Source: Verrucomicrobiota bacterium
Lineage (GTDB): Bacteria > Verrucomicrobiota > Verrucomicrobiia > Limisphaerales > AAA164-E04
Assembly: GCA_027619545.1 (NCBI GenBank)
Contig: JAQCFT010000001.1
Location: 1-57,073 of the forward strand
Length of the DNA: 57,073 nt
Reading direction: 5' to 3'
Below, piece after piece: positions 8,335-17,951 of this stretch. A program made the position numbers and the translations under genes. Positions within the stretch are counted from its first letter, which is position 1; the number at the start of each line of letters is the position of its first letter. A model generated the notes under the pieces. The model was not told where the DNA came from and did no database searches. It saw nothing but the letters and a program-made list of their open reading frames with translations.

Positions 8335-9087
8335 TTAACGAGAATGACTCAGGAACCACTCGTAAAGCTTGGGATTGCTGTAAGTCTCGGTCCACGAATT
8401 ATGGCCGGCATCCGGGTAGATGGTCAGTTGAATATTTCCTTCAACCCGATCCCGAATCATGGCGACCAGACGTTCGCTTTCCTCAGGCAGCACCACAGTG
8501 TCTTTGCCTCCATGAAAAACCCAGATGGGTAACGATTGCAACGCTTCACGAGATTTGGGCAACAAAAAATCCCGAGTATTCCCACCTCCACAAATGGGAA
8601 CAGCAGCGGCAAATCGCTCAGGAGCTTTACCGATCAAGTTCCAAGTCCCAAAACCACCCATGCTCAGCCCTGTCACGTAAATTCGCTTTTCGTCGATCCT
8701 CAATCGATGTGTCACGTCATCCAATAACGCCAACAATGCATCCGCGTCCCAAACGGTTCCTGTCGGGCATTGAGGAGAAATCACGACAAAAGGGAAATCT
8801 GGCTTGGATTCGACTATCATGGGAGGACCGTGCACCTTCACCTTGTTCAAGTCATCTCCCCGCTCACCCGCTCCATGCAGGAACAAGATCAACGGCCATT
8901 CTTTTTCCTGATCCTCATCATAACTGGCAGGAAGAAACTGCAGGTATCGATAACCCACTTTTTTGGAGACTACTCCTTCAAAAGAATGAGCGGATTGTGC
9001 CGCTGTCTCAGCCTTTAACGACCCACTGGAATGCGTCACTCCGATGAGACTTATCAAGCAAACCAACCATTTCAAAACGGATTTCAT
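8335..9087 (-). CDS. Exported alpha/beta hydrolase (carboxylesterase/feruloyl esterase-like)
   Basis: The product of 250 residues has a signal peptide (MKSVLKWLVCLISLIGVTHSS) followed by an alpha/beta hydrolase. The catalytic triad is visible: Ser142 in GLSMGGFG, Asp196 in GGKDTVV and His229 in DAGHNSW. LFLHGAGERG at 69-78 gives the oxyanion hole. This matches prolyl-oligopeptidase-like or dienelactone-like esterases often used on plant or algal esters. The start at 9087 is chosen over an upstream frame extension to 9210 because it begins the signal peptide and has AAGGAA a few bases upstream. It is divergent from the AraC regulator at 9390. Confidence 0.85.
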   Translation of the reverse strand: MKSVLKWLVCLISLIGVTHSSGSLKAETAAQSAHSFEGVVSKKVGYRYLQFLPASYDEDQEKEWPLILFLHGAGERGDDLNKVKVHGPPMIVESKPDFPFVVISPQCPTGTVWDADALLALLDDVTHRLRIDEKRIYVTGLSMGGFGTWNLIGKAPERFAAAVPICGGGNTRDFLLPKSREALQSLPIWVFHGGKDTVVLPEESERLVAMIRDRVEGNIQLTIYPDAGHNSWTETYSNPKLYEWFLSHSR

Positions 9088-9389
9088 GCTTCCTTGATCT
9101 CTTAAACCACCCCGCAAGTCAAGCTCCTGCGATCCCACTGACAAATGCGTCAACCTATCCTGCTTTCTGGTTTCGTGTGGCTCGACGGAAGGAAAGCGTT
9201 CGCACAGCACTAATTTCCAAAGAACTGCTCAATCGAAAAAATCTTTGGTGCAAGCAGCAAAAACAAGTAACCGACGAAGGGAATGACAAGTCAACACATC
9301 ATAAGTGGGGGCATTTTGCCCTGAGAATGACACTAAAAGGGGCTTTTAGATGGCACCGGAAATGCTAAACGCTGGACTGAATTATCAAC
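9088..9389. other. Divergent intergenic region, no gene seen
   Basis: This 302-bp gap separates the divergent esterase and AraC-type genes and must hold the promoters of both. I see no conserved RNA, strong palindrome or credible small gene in it. Confidence 0.5.
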
Positions 9390-10334
9390 ATGACTGAGAT
9401 GTCAAAAACCAAAGAACAACAGGTAAGACAAGAAATGGTCTTAGACCGTGGAACCGGAAAGCAGCGTCCCTTTGCCGATGGGCTCATAGCCTCAAGCGCG
9501 CCACTCAATTGGCAGGGAATACTGGTGGAGCAACACCGGCTCAACCAGTATGATGCCAGTGACATTATGTGGTTTAATCACGTTGTCACATTGCACCTTG
9601 GTCCGCCTGCAGAGGTTGAATTCAAGTCAAACGGCGACTATCAGACGACAAAATTAATGCCGGGGCAAATCTGCATTCGCCCAGCCATGAGCGTCAGTGC
9701 CGCCCGCACCAAGGAACCCGTGGAATTTGCAACCGTTTCACTGACTCCGGAGTTCATGTCTCTGGCGTGCTGCGATCTTTTCAAACTGGACACCATACAA
9801 TTGGAAATGAAAAGTGCCATCCATGATCCATACGCCGAAAGTGTTTGCCGGACCCTGCTTCAAGAGACCATCAAGGGAAGTCCCACCGGAAACCGCTATG
9901 CTGAATCACTCGCAACCAGTCTGGCCGTCCACCTCGCCAGCCAGCATGGAGGGGGCGAAAGCCAGACACCACCACGAACAGGAGGTCTGACCGGCCCCCA
10001 GCTGAAGCGGGCAATTGGATACGTCCACGGCAACCTTTCAGCAAATGTATCCCTCAGAAACATGGCGGACACAGCGGGCCTGAGTCCCTTCCACTTCGCC
10101 AGGCAGTTCAAAATCAGCATGGGCTACTCCCCTTACCAATTTGTGCTCCGACAAAGAATCGAACGCGCCAAGCAATTGTTGATCCAGGGCGAGAAATCAC
10201 TGGCGGAAATTGCGGTGGAAGTGGGGTTTTACGATCAAAGCCATTTCGCTCAACAATTCAAAAGGCATTGCGGCATCACTCCCAAAAAGTTTGCCAATAA
10301 AAGTGGTTACAAGAAACCGAGGGAGAAAAACTAA
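9390..10334 (+). CDS. AraC-family transcriptional regulator
   Basis: The 314-residue protein carries the two helix-turn-helix motifs of AraC regulators at its C-terminus, from about residue 205 to 305: VSLRNMADTAGLSPFHFARQFK and the second unit ending in GFYDQSHFAQQFKRHCGITPKKF. The N-terminal 190 residues are a cupin-like sensing region with no recognised effector site. It is transcribed divergently from the exported esterase, so control of that gene is a reasonable guess. No strong ribosome site distinguishes the ATG at 9390 from the one at 9399. Confidence 0.9.
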   Translation: MTEMSKTKEQQVRQEMVLDRGTGKQRPFADGLIASSAPLNWQGILVEQHRLNQYDASDIMWFNHVVTLHLGPPAEVEFKSNGDYQTTKLMPGQICIRPAMSVSAARTKEPVEFATVSLTPEFMSLACCDLFKLDTIQLEMKSAIHDPYAESVCRTLLQETIKGSPTGNRYAESLATSLAVHLASQHGGGESQTPPRTGGLTGPQLKRAIGYVHGNLSANVSLRNMADTAGLSPFHFARQFKISMGYSPYQFVLRQRIERAKQLLIQGEKSLAEIAVEVGFYDQSHFAQQFKRHCGITPKKFANKSGYKKPREKN

Positions 10335-10411
10335 TACGCGTTCAACCGAGATTTCGAACAATCCTCCACATCTCCTCTTTGTTCAGCAGCATCAAGCGTG
10401 ACTGGAAACCA

Positions 10412-10448
10412 GCGCCCGAAAGATCAAATGATCCTCCGGGCGTTTTCC
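10412..10448 (+). terminator. Probable intrinsic terminator of the AraC-family gene
   Basis: CGCCCG (10413-10418) pairs with CGGGCG (10437-10442). Inside, GATCA (10422-10426) pairs with TGATC (10429-10433), and TTTTCCTT follows. It lies about 80 bp after the stop codon at 10334. The internal mismatch and short T run make it moderate rather than strong. Confidence 0.5.
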
Positions 10449-10524
10449 TTAGGTAAGCGTCTTCGTCCAGCCAATCATAAAAAAACACCGTCATACTGGG
10501 ACAACGAAATATGCTCCCCCAAAA

Positions 10525-11577
10525 TCAGGGCACACACAAGTCACCCAAACAGATGTGTGAAACTCCGGGTCCCCACTGCGCTTCCATATCAAATCCTAAA
10601 AACGATACCGCCCCTCGGAACGGCACGCTCTCATCCTCCGAGTCATAGAACAGTTCTCCGTCGGCGATGTTGATCGCCTGGTTGATAAATGGAGGAATGG
10701 CTGGAGCCGAAAGATTACCTATCGCGGAGGCAGACAAGCCAAACCGATCGGCCGCTATCGTCACTTCAAGATCGCCTATGGCTGTTTCCTCCAAGTTGCG
10801 TGCCGCAAACGCCACCTGTCCGTTACCTCCGGTCAATCGGAAATAACGCTTGGCATCTTCCGCATCCTGTTGATCTCCCCCTGTCAAATCAATGCCGGCA
10901 AAGGAAAATGCATCAAACGGGAATGTTAAATCAAACTCTGGACGATCAATCGTCAAGGCAGGGACATTGACACCGGAAGAAGGCCAATCATCGTTGCCAA
11001 TGATATCCAGTTTACCGGAGGCCAATCTTAGAGAATAATCACCCGTTAATGCATGATACTCCATTGTGGAAACGGAGTCCGTGCTTAGTCGGATCACACT
11101 GTTAAAATCAATATCCAGTGGCTGGATTTGCATAGCCATGAGACCGTCAGAACCAGCAACCACTTCGCTCACAGTGACTGACTCTCCAAACAGTCCCAGC
11201 ACAAGATTGCGGATACCCGCCTCGTAACCTCCAACAGTGCGTCTTACAAAGAGTCGCGGATTGTTTGAACCTGCTTTCATGGACATAAAACCATCCGACC
11301 ACAGCGAACTGTTGGGAATCAGATCCGTCACCTCAAACTCAAAATCATCGAAACTCGAGGTAAATTGATAGGGTTGATTATAAATCCACCCGTTGATGGG
11401 ATCGCGGAACATCCGCAATCGTCCATTAAAAGTAAATTGAATCCCATTGCGAGTATCTAACGTAAGCTGACTACCCGCTGCAAATTCGCAAATGTTCGCA
11501 ATGAGAGGTGTATCAGTATCCAAAGTCACATTGGCCCCTGGGATCCATGGGAAGCGAAACGGAAGACAAATCACCAC
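10525..11577 (-). CDS. Remnant or sensor-like C-terminal region of unknown function, out of frame with the truncated kinase
   Basis: A 350-codon frame starts with GTG inside the end of the truncated kinase frame and has no credible ribosome site or signal peptide. The first dozen residues look like a chance start; from about residue 14 the sequence (ANVTLDTDTP onward) is a beta-rich, Asp/Gly-rich chain like those of exported or extracellular sensor domains. No family was recognised. It may be the extracellular portion of the kinase left after deletion of the C-lobe and a frame change, or the tail of another exported protein joined here. The frame is long enough that the sequence is clearly protein-derived; expression is doubtful. 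Confidence 0.55.
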   Translation of the reverse strand: MVICLPFRFPWIPGANVTLDTDTPLIANICEFAAGSQLTLDTRNGIQFTFNGRLRMFRDPINGWIYNQPYQFTSSFDDFEFEVTDLIPNSSLWSDGFMSMKAGSNNPRLFVRRTVGGYEAGIRNLVLGLFGESVTVSEVVAGSDGLMAMQIQPLDIDFNSVIRLSTDSVSTMEYHALTGDYSLRLASGKLDIIGNDDWPSSGVNVPALTIDRPEFDLTFPFDAFSFAGIDLTGGDQQDAEDAKRYFRLTGGNGQVAFAARNLEETAIGDLEVTIAADRFGLSASAIGNLSAPAIPPFINQAINIADGELFYDSEDESVPFRGAVSFLGFDMEAQWGPGVSHICLGDLCVP

Positions 11578-12007
11578 CGCGAATCCAGCTCATACTGAAC
11601 CAGGGCAATCCCCGGGATTCCCCCGACTCGAATACCTGGATAATGTGGGGATGCGACAACCGTGCCACGGATTCGATTTCCTGTTTGAAACGACGGAGCG
11701 CAGAAAGGCTGCTCATCAATCCTGGATTCAAAACTTTAACAGCAACCAAACGATCTGTTCTCAATTGCCTGGCTCGATAAACCCTTCCCATGCCACCCGT
11801 CCCTATCAAGGCTTCCACCTTGTGGCCGGGAATGGAGGGAAACGATTCATCTAAAAACGTGCACTCCTGGCCGGAATCGAGTTTCTCGGTATCAACGATT
11901 CCCAGCCCCATGAGTTTGTGCAACACATGTCCCTTTAAATGAGTGTCCTGGATTCGCTTCATGGTCCTGATGATGGCTGAATCGGCTTCCAGCCATCCAT
12001 AGATCAA
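11513..12007 (-). CDS. Truncated Ser/Thr protein kinase (N-lobe only)
   Basis: The frame encodes 164 residues. It shows the glycine loop IGTGGMGRVY (68-77), the VAVK lysine (Lys91), an alpha-C region and the hinge SMSWIRGGDL (138-147), then ends at a stop within about 20 residues. The catalytic loop HRD, the DFG and APE motifs are missing, so it cannot be an active kinase. It begins with TTG 16 bp after the sigma factor gene stops, the order common for sigma/kinase pairs in this group. A different frame takes over near 11540. Either a natural deletion or an assembly misjoin would explain it. Confidence 0.75.
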   Translation of the reverse strand: MIYGWLEADSAIIRTMKRIQDTHLKGHVLHKLMGLGIVDTEKLDSGQECTFLDESFPSIPGHKVEALIGTGGMGRVYRARQLRTDRLVAVKVLNPGLMSSLSALRRFKQEIESVARLSHPHIIQVFESGESRGLPWFSMSWIRGGDLSSVSLPMDPRGQCDFGY

Positions 12008-12023
12008 TTCGCAGTTTCTCGTT

Positions 12024-12749
12024 TCAAGTCACATAATCATGCAAAACAGACATCAGATAACGAAGTTCATCATCCACATCCCCGGGATCTGAAACTGTTT
12101 GAGCCACTTGCTGACGAAGCAACTCACCATATCGAGTCCGCATGCGTTTGACATTCATCTTCACTCCACTTTCGGACATTTTTAATTCCCGGGCAATGGA
12201 GGCATAGGGACGCTTGGAATCAGAAGTTGAGAGCGACCACTGCAGTGCATCAAAAATGTGTACGCGATTTGAAAAAGCATACTCCTGGCGAACTGCCTGC
12301 ATCGTGCGATCCAGCAGTCGGACGGCCCATTGTTGGTCGTAATCCTTCTCGGAGACATCCCCACACGAATCGTCCACAGGTTCCACAATGGCCTCATCCC
12401 AAGAAATAAACCCGACCTGACCACCGCGTTTATGGGTTTGTTGACGCCGCCATTCGCTGACCATGTAACGTTTGAAAGCTGTCAAAAGGAAGCTGCGAAA
12501 CCGACCCTTTGCGGGATCTGCTCTGGAAACAGTCTGATTTCCCAACAGATGGGTAAAAAAACCCTGAGTCAAATCCTTGGCCTGATGTTCATCATAACCA
12601 CTCCTCAAAGCAAACCCGTACAACGGTGGCCAATAGACCTCGCACAATTGCTGCAGCGCAATACTGGCTTGCTGGCCGGCATCACGAACGATGCTCCACG
12701 AGGTGGTTTTAAACACACCTGGCCGCGATGGGTCGTTTGAAGCTTCCAT
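12024..12749 (-). CDS. Sigma-70 family (ECF-like) RNA polymerase sigma factor
   Basis: The 241-residue protein has a sigma region 2-like segment (DLTQGFFTHLL followed by RFRSFLLTAFKRYMVSEWRR, about 60-105) and a region 4-like helix-turn-helix (YASIARELKMSESGVKMNVKRMR, about 185-210). This is the large sigma type found beside Ser/Thr kinases in Verrucomicrobiota and Planctomycetota. It would direct polymerase to a small regulon, with the adjacent kinase as the likely input. Its kinase partner directly downstream is truncated. It is distinct in sequence from the sigma factor at 12877. Confidence 0.85.
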   Translation of the reverse strand: MEASNDPSRPGVFKTTSWSIVRDAGQQASIALQQLCEVYWPPLYGFALRSGYDEHQAKDLTQGFFTHLLGNQTVSRADPAKGRFRSFLLTAFKRYMVSEWRRQQTHKRGGQVGFISWDEAIVEPVDDSCGDVSEKDYDQQWAVRLLDRTMQAVRQEYAFSNRVHIFDALQWSLSTSDSKRPYASIARELKMSESGVKMNVKRMRTRYGELLRQQVAQTVSDPGDVDDELRYLMSVLHDYVT

Positions 12750-12876
12750 TGAAAAATTGTTATCAGGTCGTCAGGAACAACCTAGAAAGGTTCGAGCTAT
12801 GGATCAAATGCAAAAATGCCCGGCACCAATTGGCATCGGGCATTTCCGCGGAAACGATATGGAACAAAAAAATCTT

Positions 12877-13569
12877 TCAAGCCCCACAAACCGCAACTGC
12901 CTGGCAATCGCCGACCGATGCCCAGGCTGATGGAAACTCGATTACGGGCAAAGCCTCTTCGCGACTCAGGCGTTGCAGCGTTTTTTCAAGGCGTTTGCGG
13001 ATGCGGAACATGCGAACTTTCATGGTGGAAATGTTCCAGGCGGTTTCCTCTTGCGCCTGGTTGTAGGTAAATCCACGAAGACAGATCAAATCCACCAAAA
13101 GTCGATCGTCGGGATTCAGGGTTTCCAGCAATTTATCAACCAACTCCCGGGCGGCCCAGGATTGGGACGGCTCCAGCTCTTCGTCGCTGGTGGTCAGAGA
13201 TTCGATAACGCGGGCTTCTTCTTCCCCCAGGTCTGCCAGACGCAATTCCTGATTGGCGCGCGCTTTGTGGTAGGCATTTGTGCACATGTTCACCGCCACC
13301 CGGCTGACCCAATGTTTCAACGGCACCTTGCCGGAGTATTGGCCCAGTTTTTGAAAGACCCTGATGAAAATATCCTGTGCAAGATCCTCCGCACACCCGC
13401 GCCGCGGCAACCGCGCCCGCACAATCGACATGACTTGTGGATAGAGAAAATCAAGCAATAAACGGGAAGCATCTTCATTGCCTTCAATCGTTCCGCAAAT
13501 CCATGCATCCACTTCGGGGGGGTTGACTTGTTTGGTGACGTTTTTTGAATCGGGTTTAATGGTTATCAT
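12877..13569 (-). CDS. ECF-type RNA polymerase sigma factor coupled to the WD40 kinase
   Basis: This 230-residue sigma factor has region 2 ([22 protein letters not shown], about 58-80, then [17 protein letters not shown]) and region 4 ([33 protein letters not shown], about 165-200). Its ATG overlaps the stop of the kinase gene by 4 bases, so translation is probably coupled. Kinase phosphorylation of the sigma factor is the established mode for ECF/Ser-Thr kinase pairs in other bacteria and is inferred here. About 30 residues follow region 4 with no recognised domain. Confidence 0.88.
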   Translation of the reverse strand: MITIKPDSKNVTKQVNPPEVDAWICGTIEGNEDASRLLLDFLYPQVMSIVRARLPRRGCAEDLAQDIFIRVFQKLGQYSGKVPLKHWVSRVAVNMCTNAYHKARANQELRLADLGEEEARVIESLTTSDEELEPSQSWAARELVDKLLETLNPDDRLLVDLICLRGFTYNQAQEETAWNISTMKVRMFRIRKRLEKTLQRLSREEALPVIEFPSAWASVGDCQAVAVCGA

Positions 13570-16500
13570 AAGGATTTTTCCTTTATTTGTTTTTTTGAAA
13601 TCTCTTCATCGATCAGTTCCAGACTGGGAACTTTAATGACCCAGGCATTGTCATTGCCGATGATAAATAGTTTTTGATTGTCCTTACTGAACTGAAGCCG
13701 ATCGAGTCGTTCATTGGCACCTCCTTCAGGTTGAAACGACAGCATTTCGCGGCCTGTCTCCATGTGCCAGATTCGAACGGTTCCATCGGGGCTGTAAGTA
13801 GCGACAGATCTTCCATCGTGCGAAAAAGCGGCGGCGTGAATCCCCTGTTTATGTCCGGTCAATATATGCTCCACCTGGCCTGTAAGGGTGTTCCACACCA
13901 GGCCCCGTTTATCCCAACTGCCGGCAGCCATGACAAGAGCCCCATCCGAAGAGAAAGTCACAGATCGAGCAGCATAATTCATTCCAGTCAAAAGAGACAC
14001 TTCGCGCCCCGCATCGAAATCCCAAACAGCAATGTCTGATCCCTCACCCTGACGAGACAAAGCAAGATATCGCCCATCCGGACTCGCTCCTAAAAATGAT
14101 TCATATTCTTCCGAGATGCTGGCAGGCTCGTTACGGTTGTCGCGGACATTCCAAATTGAAAACCGATCATCGCGTTGGTATATCAAACGCTGGTTCGAGA
14201 TGAATTCAGGGCCCGTCCGGGAAAACCCTCCCTGACGCTCATCCACCTGAAGGGTGGCTTCGAATTTACCTTCGATCATGTCGTATAATTCGAATTCATC
14301 CTCCCCCACCCGACATGCTCCGTGTTGACCATCTGATGAGACGATATTTCGTCCCCATGAACGCCCGGCAGGCAGGAAGTAATCGATGTTGCCCTTTTCG
14401 AATTCAGACAACAAGGCGGATGGAATCATCTCTGCGAGTCCCTGGAGTGAGGTAATTTTATTCGCCTGGCTTTCCTTTTGAACAAACTCGATACGCTCCA
14501 TTTTTGGTTTGGCGCTCATCGCTCGCAAATCCCATAAATAAACTCTTCCATCTTTGCCACCTGAAGCAAAAGTTTGAGAATTTGGAGAGATCGCCAAAGA
14601 AAAAATTTCATCCAAATGCCCTTTAAAAGCTCCGATTTTTTTACCAGAAGATGCTTCCCACACATGAAGCAGATAATCCCATCCACCTGCTACCAGCCAC
14701 TGTGCGTCGGGCGAAAATTCTGCGGCAAACAACATGCCGGGCTGAGATTGTTCCAATTCGATTTCACGTTCTTCAAACGGATTGAACAATCGAAGTTTCA
14801 GTTCAATGGCACTACGGCTGAAAGGATCGCTCATCCAAGCGACATACTGCATGCCATTTGCCACAGATATCAAATGAGTACGTGTAGAGGAAAGGAGGGG
14901 CCAATCCGCCAATTTCATCCCCGAAAGCGTATCAAAAATGGATATGCTCTCATCATTCCGCTCCTTCAAGGCCAACAAACGATCATCCTCTGAGAAGGCA
15001 TAGCCTCTCACATGCTTTTCAGCAAAAGGGTGCGAGGAAACATCCAATGGGCGATCTCCTTCGTGCCCTATATCGTATAAATGAAATCCCTGACCGTTAT
15101 ATGCGGCGAATTTATCTGATTTCTCTTGTTCAATTAACGGAAAACCAACTTCCTTGAGACAGGCCACCTGTTCCCACGTATCAGTGCGCCAAACAATCAA
15201 TTTGGCACGTTTCATACTATTCCATCTTCCACCTATCCTTCCGGCATACAAAAACCGGTTATCACTGGAAAATTTAACTCGCAAATTGGCCGGCCAGGAT
15301 TCGAACTCAGCATCCAGCTGTGCAATCTGCATTCGGGTGCTGACATTCCATACTCCAACCTTTCCATCTGAAGCAAATCCAACCAACATTTCTCCATCTC
15401 TGGAGAACGACACAGCACCAACAGGTCGCGACAGATCTTCAAACACATAGAGTTGATCGCCTCGACACCTATCCCAGAGATACTGCCACTCAAAACCTCT
15501 CAAATCTTCAGCGTCAGCGTTCTCGGGAGTGTATTTCAGAAGCAATTCCCGACTTTTTGCGATATTGTCCGCCTCCAGAAACTGCTGAGCTTGATACATG
15601 TCGGAGGCATATAGATTCTGACGTAAGGCACGAGCTGAGGTAAGGGCAAAATTACGCTGTTCATTGGCATCCTGCTCCCTCAGTTCCGCCAATTCCCTGG
15701 CATCTTTGGATTCCTGGGCATGCTGATCCGCGTTTTTCTGCGCAATGGTCGCTTTGACCGCCAGCCATGTGCTGACCACTGAACCGACCGAGAGTAATAA
15801 CAGAATAATGGCGGCAACGGAAATGGCCGCCTTATTACGACGCGCAAATTTGCGGAACCGATACATCGAACTTGGCGCTGCCGCCTTGACCGGTTCGAAG
15901 TTCAAATAACGCTGCACATCCAGAGCCATTTCAGCCGCGGTTTCGTAACGTCGATTGCGATCCTTCTCCAGGGCCTTCATCACGATCCAATCCAGCTCGC
16001 CGCGCATCACTCGGTTCAATCTGGACGGTTCGGTATTGCGGCGCTTGGCAATGGAAGTTAATTCCTCGACATTCATCGAGGTCAGTTGCGTGGAAGGGTA
16101 AATCGGTTCCTCATCCCGGATCCGACGGCGCATCTCATCGTAATCAGCCTTGGTCAGTTCCTTGGCATCCAGCGGTGTGCGCCCGGTCAACAATTCATAA
16201 AGCAACACACCCAGCGAATAAATGTCCGTGCGGGTATCGATATCCAATCCGCTCATCTGAGCCTGTTCAGGACTCATGTAGGCGGGCGTGCCCATGAATT
16301 GATGAAATTGGGTAAAGAGTGTCTTGTCTGTCAGACGCTGTTGGGTGGCCTTGGCGATACCGAAATCGATGATCTTGGGTACCGCCTTGTGATCGTGCAT
16401 GGTCACCAGAATGTTGGAAGGCTTGATGTCCCGGTGAATCACACCCTTCTGATGCGCATGTTGAATGGCGCTGCAAACATCCATGAACAACATCAAGCGC

Positions 16501-17045
16501 TCATTGGTATTCAAGTTCTGCTGATCACAGAACTCGGTAATCGGCACCCCCCGAACCAATTCCATGACGAAATAGGGACGCCCATTCTCGGTTGCCCCGG
16601 CATCCAAAACCTTAGCGATGTTGGGATGTTCCATCATCGCAAGCGCCTGACGTTCCGCCTCAAACCGGGCGATCACCTGTTTGGTATCCATCCCCAACTT
16701 GATGATTTTCAACGCCACACGGCGAATCACCGGTTTCTGCTGCTCAGCCATGTAAACCACGCCACAACCACCTTCACCGATGTTCTGCAACAGTTTATAT
16801 GGCCCTATAATGGAACCTTCGCCTTCTCTTGGAGCGGGCTCTTCAGAAACCTTGGTCTGCTCCTGCGGGTCCATAGGAATAAAATCCGTCCCCTCCTGAT
16901 GGGCTTCCAAGAGACGTTGAACCCGGCCAAGCAAGTCAGGGTCACCAACACAAGCGCGCTCAAGAAACCTCTGCTGCTCAAGAGGATTCAAGATCCCCTC
17001 AGCCTCCAGAAAGATTTCCTTCACTTTTTTGCTTTGGTCGTTCAT
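13566..17045 (-). CDS. Membrane Ser/Thr protein kinase with C-terminal WD40 repeats
   Basis: The product of about 1159 residues has an acidic N-terminal helical region, a kinase domain (about 82-380), one transmembrane helix (about 406-430), a coiled coil, and WD40 repeats to the end. Catalytic motifs are intact: [10 protein letters not shown] glycine loop, VALK lysine, [11 protein letters not shown] and GTPAYMSPE. The cytoplasmic kinase would read the state of the repeat propeller outside the membrane. It overlaps the sigma gene by 4 bases. The frame is open to a TTG at 17105 with further ATGs at 17078 and 17051; 17045 ([12 protein letters not shown]) is chosen because family-like sequence begins there, though no strong ribosome site separates the options. 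Confidence 0.9.
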   Translation of the reverse strand: MNDQSKKVKEIFLEAEGILNPLEQQRFLERACVGDPDLLGRVQRLLEAHQEGTDFIPMDPQEQTKVSEEPAPREGEGSIIGPYKLLQNIGEGGCGVVYMAEQQKPVIRRVALKIIKLGMDTKQVIARFEAERQALAMMEHPNIAKVLDAGATENGRPYFVMELVRGVPITEFCDQQNLNTNERLMLFMDVCSAIQHAHQKGVIHRDIKPSNILVTMHDHKAVPKIIDFGIAKATQQRLTDKTLFTQFHQFMGTPAYMSPEQAQMSGLDIDTRTDIYSLGVLLYELLTGRTPLDAKELTKADYDEMRRRIRDEEPIYPSTQLTSMNVEELTSIAKRRNTEPSRLNRVMRGELDWIVMKALEKDRNRRYETAAEMALDVQRYLNFEPVKAAAPSSMYRFRKFARRNKAAISVAAIILLLLSVGSVVSTWLAVKATIAQKNADQHAQESKDARELAELREQDANEQRNFALTSARALRQNLYASDMYQAQQFLEADNIAKSRELLLKYTPENADAEDLRGFEWQYLWDRCRGDQLYVFEDLSRPVGAVSFSRDGEMLVGFASDGKVGVWNVSTRMQIAQLDAEFESWPANLRVKFSSDNRFLYAGRIGGRWNSMKRAKLIVWRTDTWEQVACLKEVGFPLIEQEKSDKFAAYNGQGFHLYDIGHEGDRPLDVSSHPFAEKHVRGYAFSEDDRLLALKERNDESISIFDTLSGMKLADWPLLSSTRTHLISVANGMQYVAWMSDPFSRSAIELKLRLFNPFEEREIELEQSQPGMLFAAEFSPDAQWLVAGGWDYLLHVWEASSGKKIGAFKGHLDEIFSLAISPNSQTFASGGKDGRVYLWDLRAMSAKPKMERIEFVQKESQANKITSLQGLAEMIPSALLSEFEKGNIDYFLPAGRSWGRNIVSSDGQHGACRVGEDEFELYDMIEGKFEATLQVDERQGGFSRTGPEFISNQRLIYQRDDRFSIWNVRDNRNEPASISEEYESFLGASPDGRYLALSRQGEGSDIAVWDFDAGREVSLLTGMNYAARSVTFSSDGALVMAAGSWDKRGLVWNTLTGQVEHILTGHKQGIHAAAFSHDGRSVATYSPDGTVRIWHMETGREMLSFQPEGGANERLDRLQFSKDNQKLFIIGNDNAWVIKVPSLELIDEEISKKQIKEKSL

Positions 17046-17368
17046 CGCCATATAAAATGCGCCCCAACACACATACATGCGACGAAAGAAATCGAATTGG
17101 GCCAAATTGGTTTAAAAAAACTTCATTATGATCCCCAATTACCCTTGAAATTGCTGCATCTCAATACCACTTGCTCGAGGACAAGGCTACCCAAGGCCTG
17201 AACATAGTGGACAGTTTGGCCAGGTTTCACTAGTTTCGGGGACCATGCTAACAACAGAAACAGCACTCCAATCTCCTGTCGGATGGAGCCATTTCGCATT
17301 TCTGAATTGGCTCAATGTAACAGTCATGCTGATTTCGGAGATTCGATCCATTTAGAATCTCCATTACC

Positions 17369-17947
17369 ATGAAGCATTGTAATCAAAAACGCTGTACCTG
17401 GCCTGGAACGGATGATCTTATGCTGGCATATCATGATCAGGAGTGGGGCGTGCCGGTTCATGACGATTTGAAATGGTTCGAGTTCATCGTACTGGACGCC
17501 TTTCAGGCGGGACTTTCCTGGCGCACGGTGCTGCATAAACGCGAGGCATTCCGCAAGGTATTCAAAGGGTTTGATCCGAATAAAGTGGCACGTTTATCGG
17601 AAGTTGAGATGGAAGCGGCGCAAAACAATCCAGCCATCATCCGCAATCGACTCAAGATTCGTGCAACGGTTAAAAACGCATCCGCATTTCTGAAACTACA
17701 GGAAAACCACGGCACCTTCGACGCCTTCATATGGCAATTCACGGAAGGTAAATCAATCGAAAACCGATGGAAAACCATGCAAGACATCCCGGCCTCCACC
17801 CCTCTCTCCGACCAGGTGAGCAAGGCCCTCAAAGCGGATGGATTTTCCTTTGTCGGCAGCACCATCGTGTATTCTTTCCTGCAGGCGGGAGGTATTGTAA
17901 ACGATCACATAGTGAGTTGTTTTCGTCACCGGGAGTTGCTAGCCTAA
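17369..17947 (+). CDS. tag: DNA-3-methyladenine glycosylase I
   Basis: This 192-residue enzyme excises 3-methyladenine from alkylated DNA. The zinc-binding set of Tag proteins is visible: Cys9 in RCTWPGTDDLM, His22 in YHDQEWGVP, and His180 and Cys184 in NDHIVSCF. The length matches the family. It is divergent from the kinase gene across more than 250 bp, and the next gene starts 4 bp after its stop, so the two may share a transcript although their roles look unrelated. Confidence 0.96.
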   Translation: MKHCNQKRCTWPGTDDLMLAYHDQEWGVPVHDDLKWFEFIVLDAFQAGLSWRTVLHKREAFRKVFKGFDPNKVARLSEVEMEAAQNNPAIIRNRLKIRATVKNASAFLKLQENHGTFDAFIWQFTEGKSIENRWKTMQDIPASTPLSDQVSKALKADGFSFVGSTIVYSFLQAGGIVNDHIVSCFRHRELLA

Positions 17948-17951
17948 CGGC

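Noticed and set aside
16086-17201. Long plus-strand frame of 371 codons opposite the kinase
   Set aside because: It mirrors the conserved kinase domain and has low-complexity, His-rich composition typical of an antisense frame.
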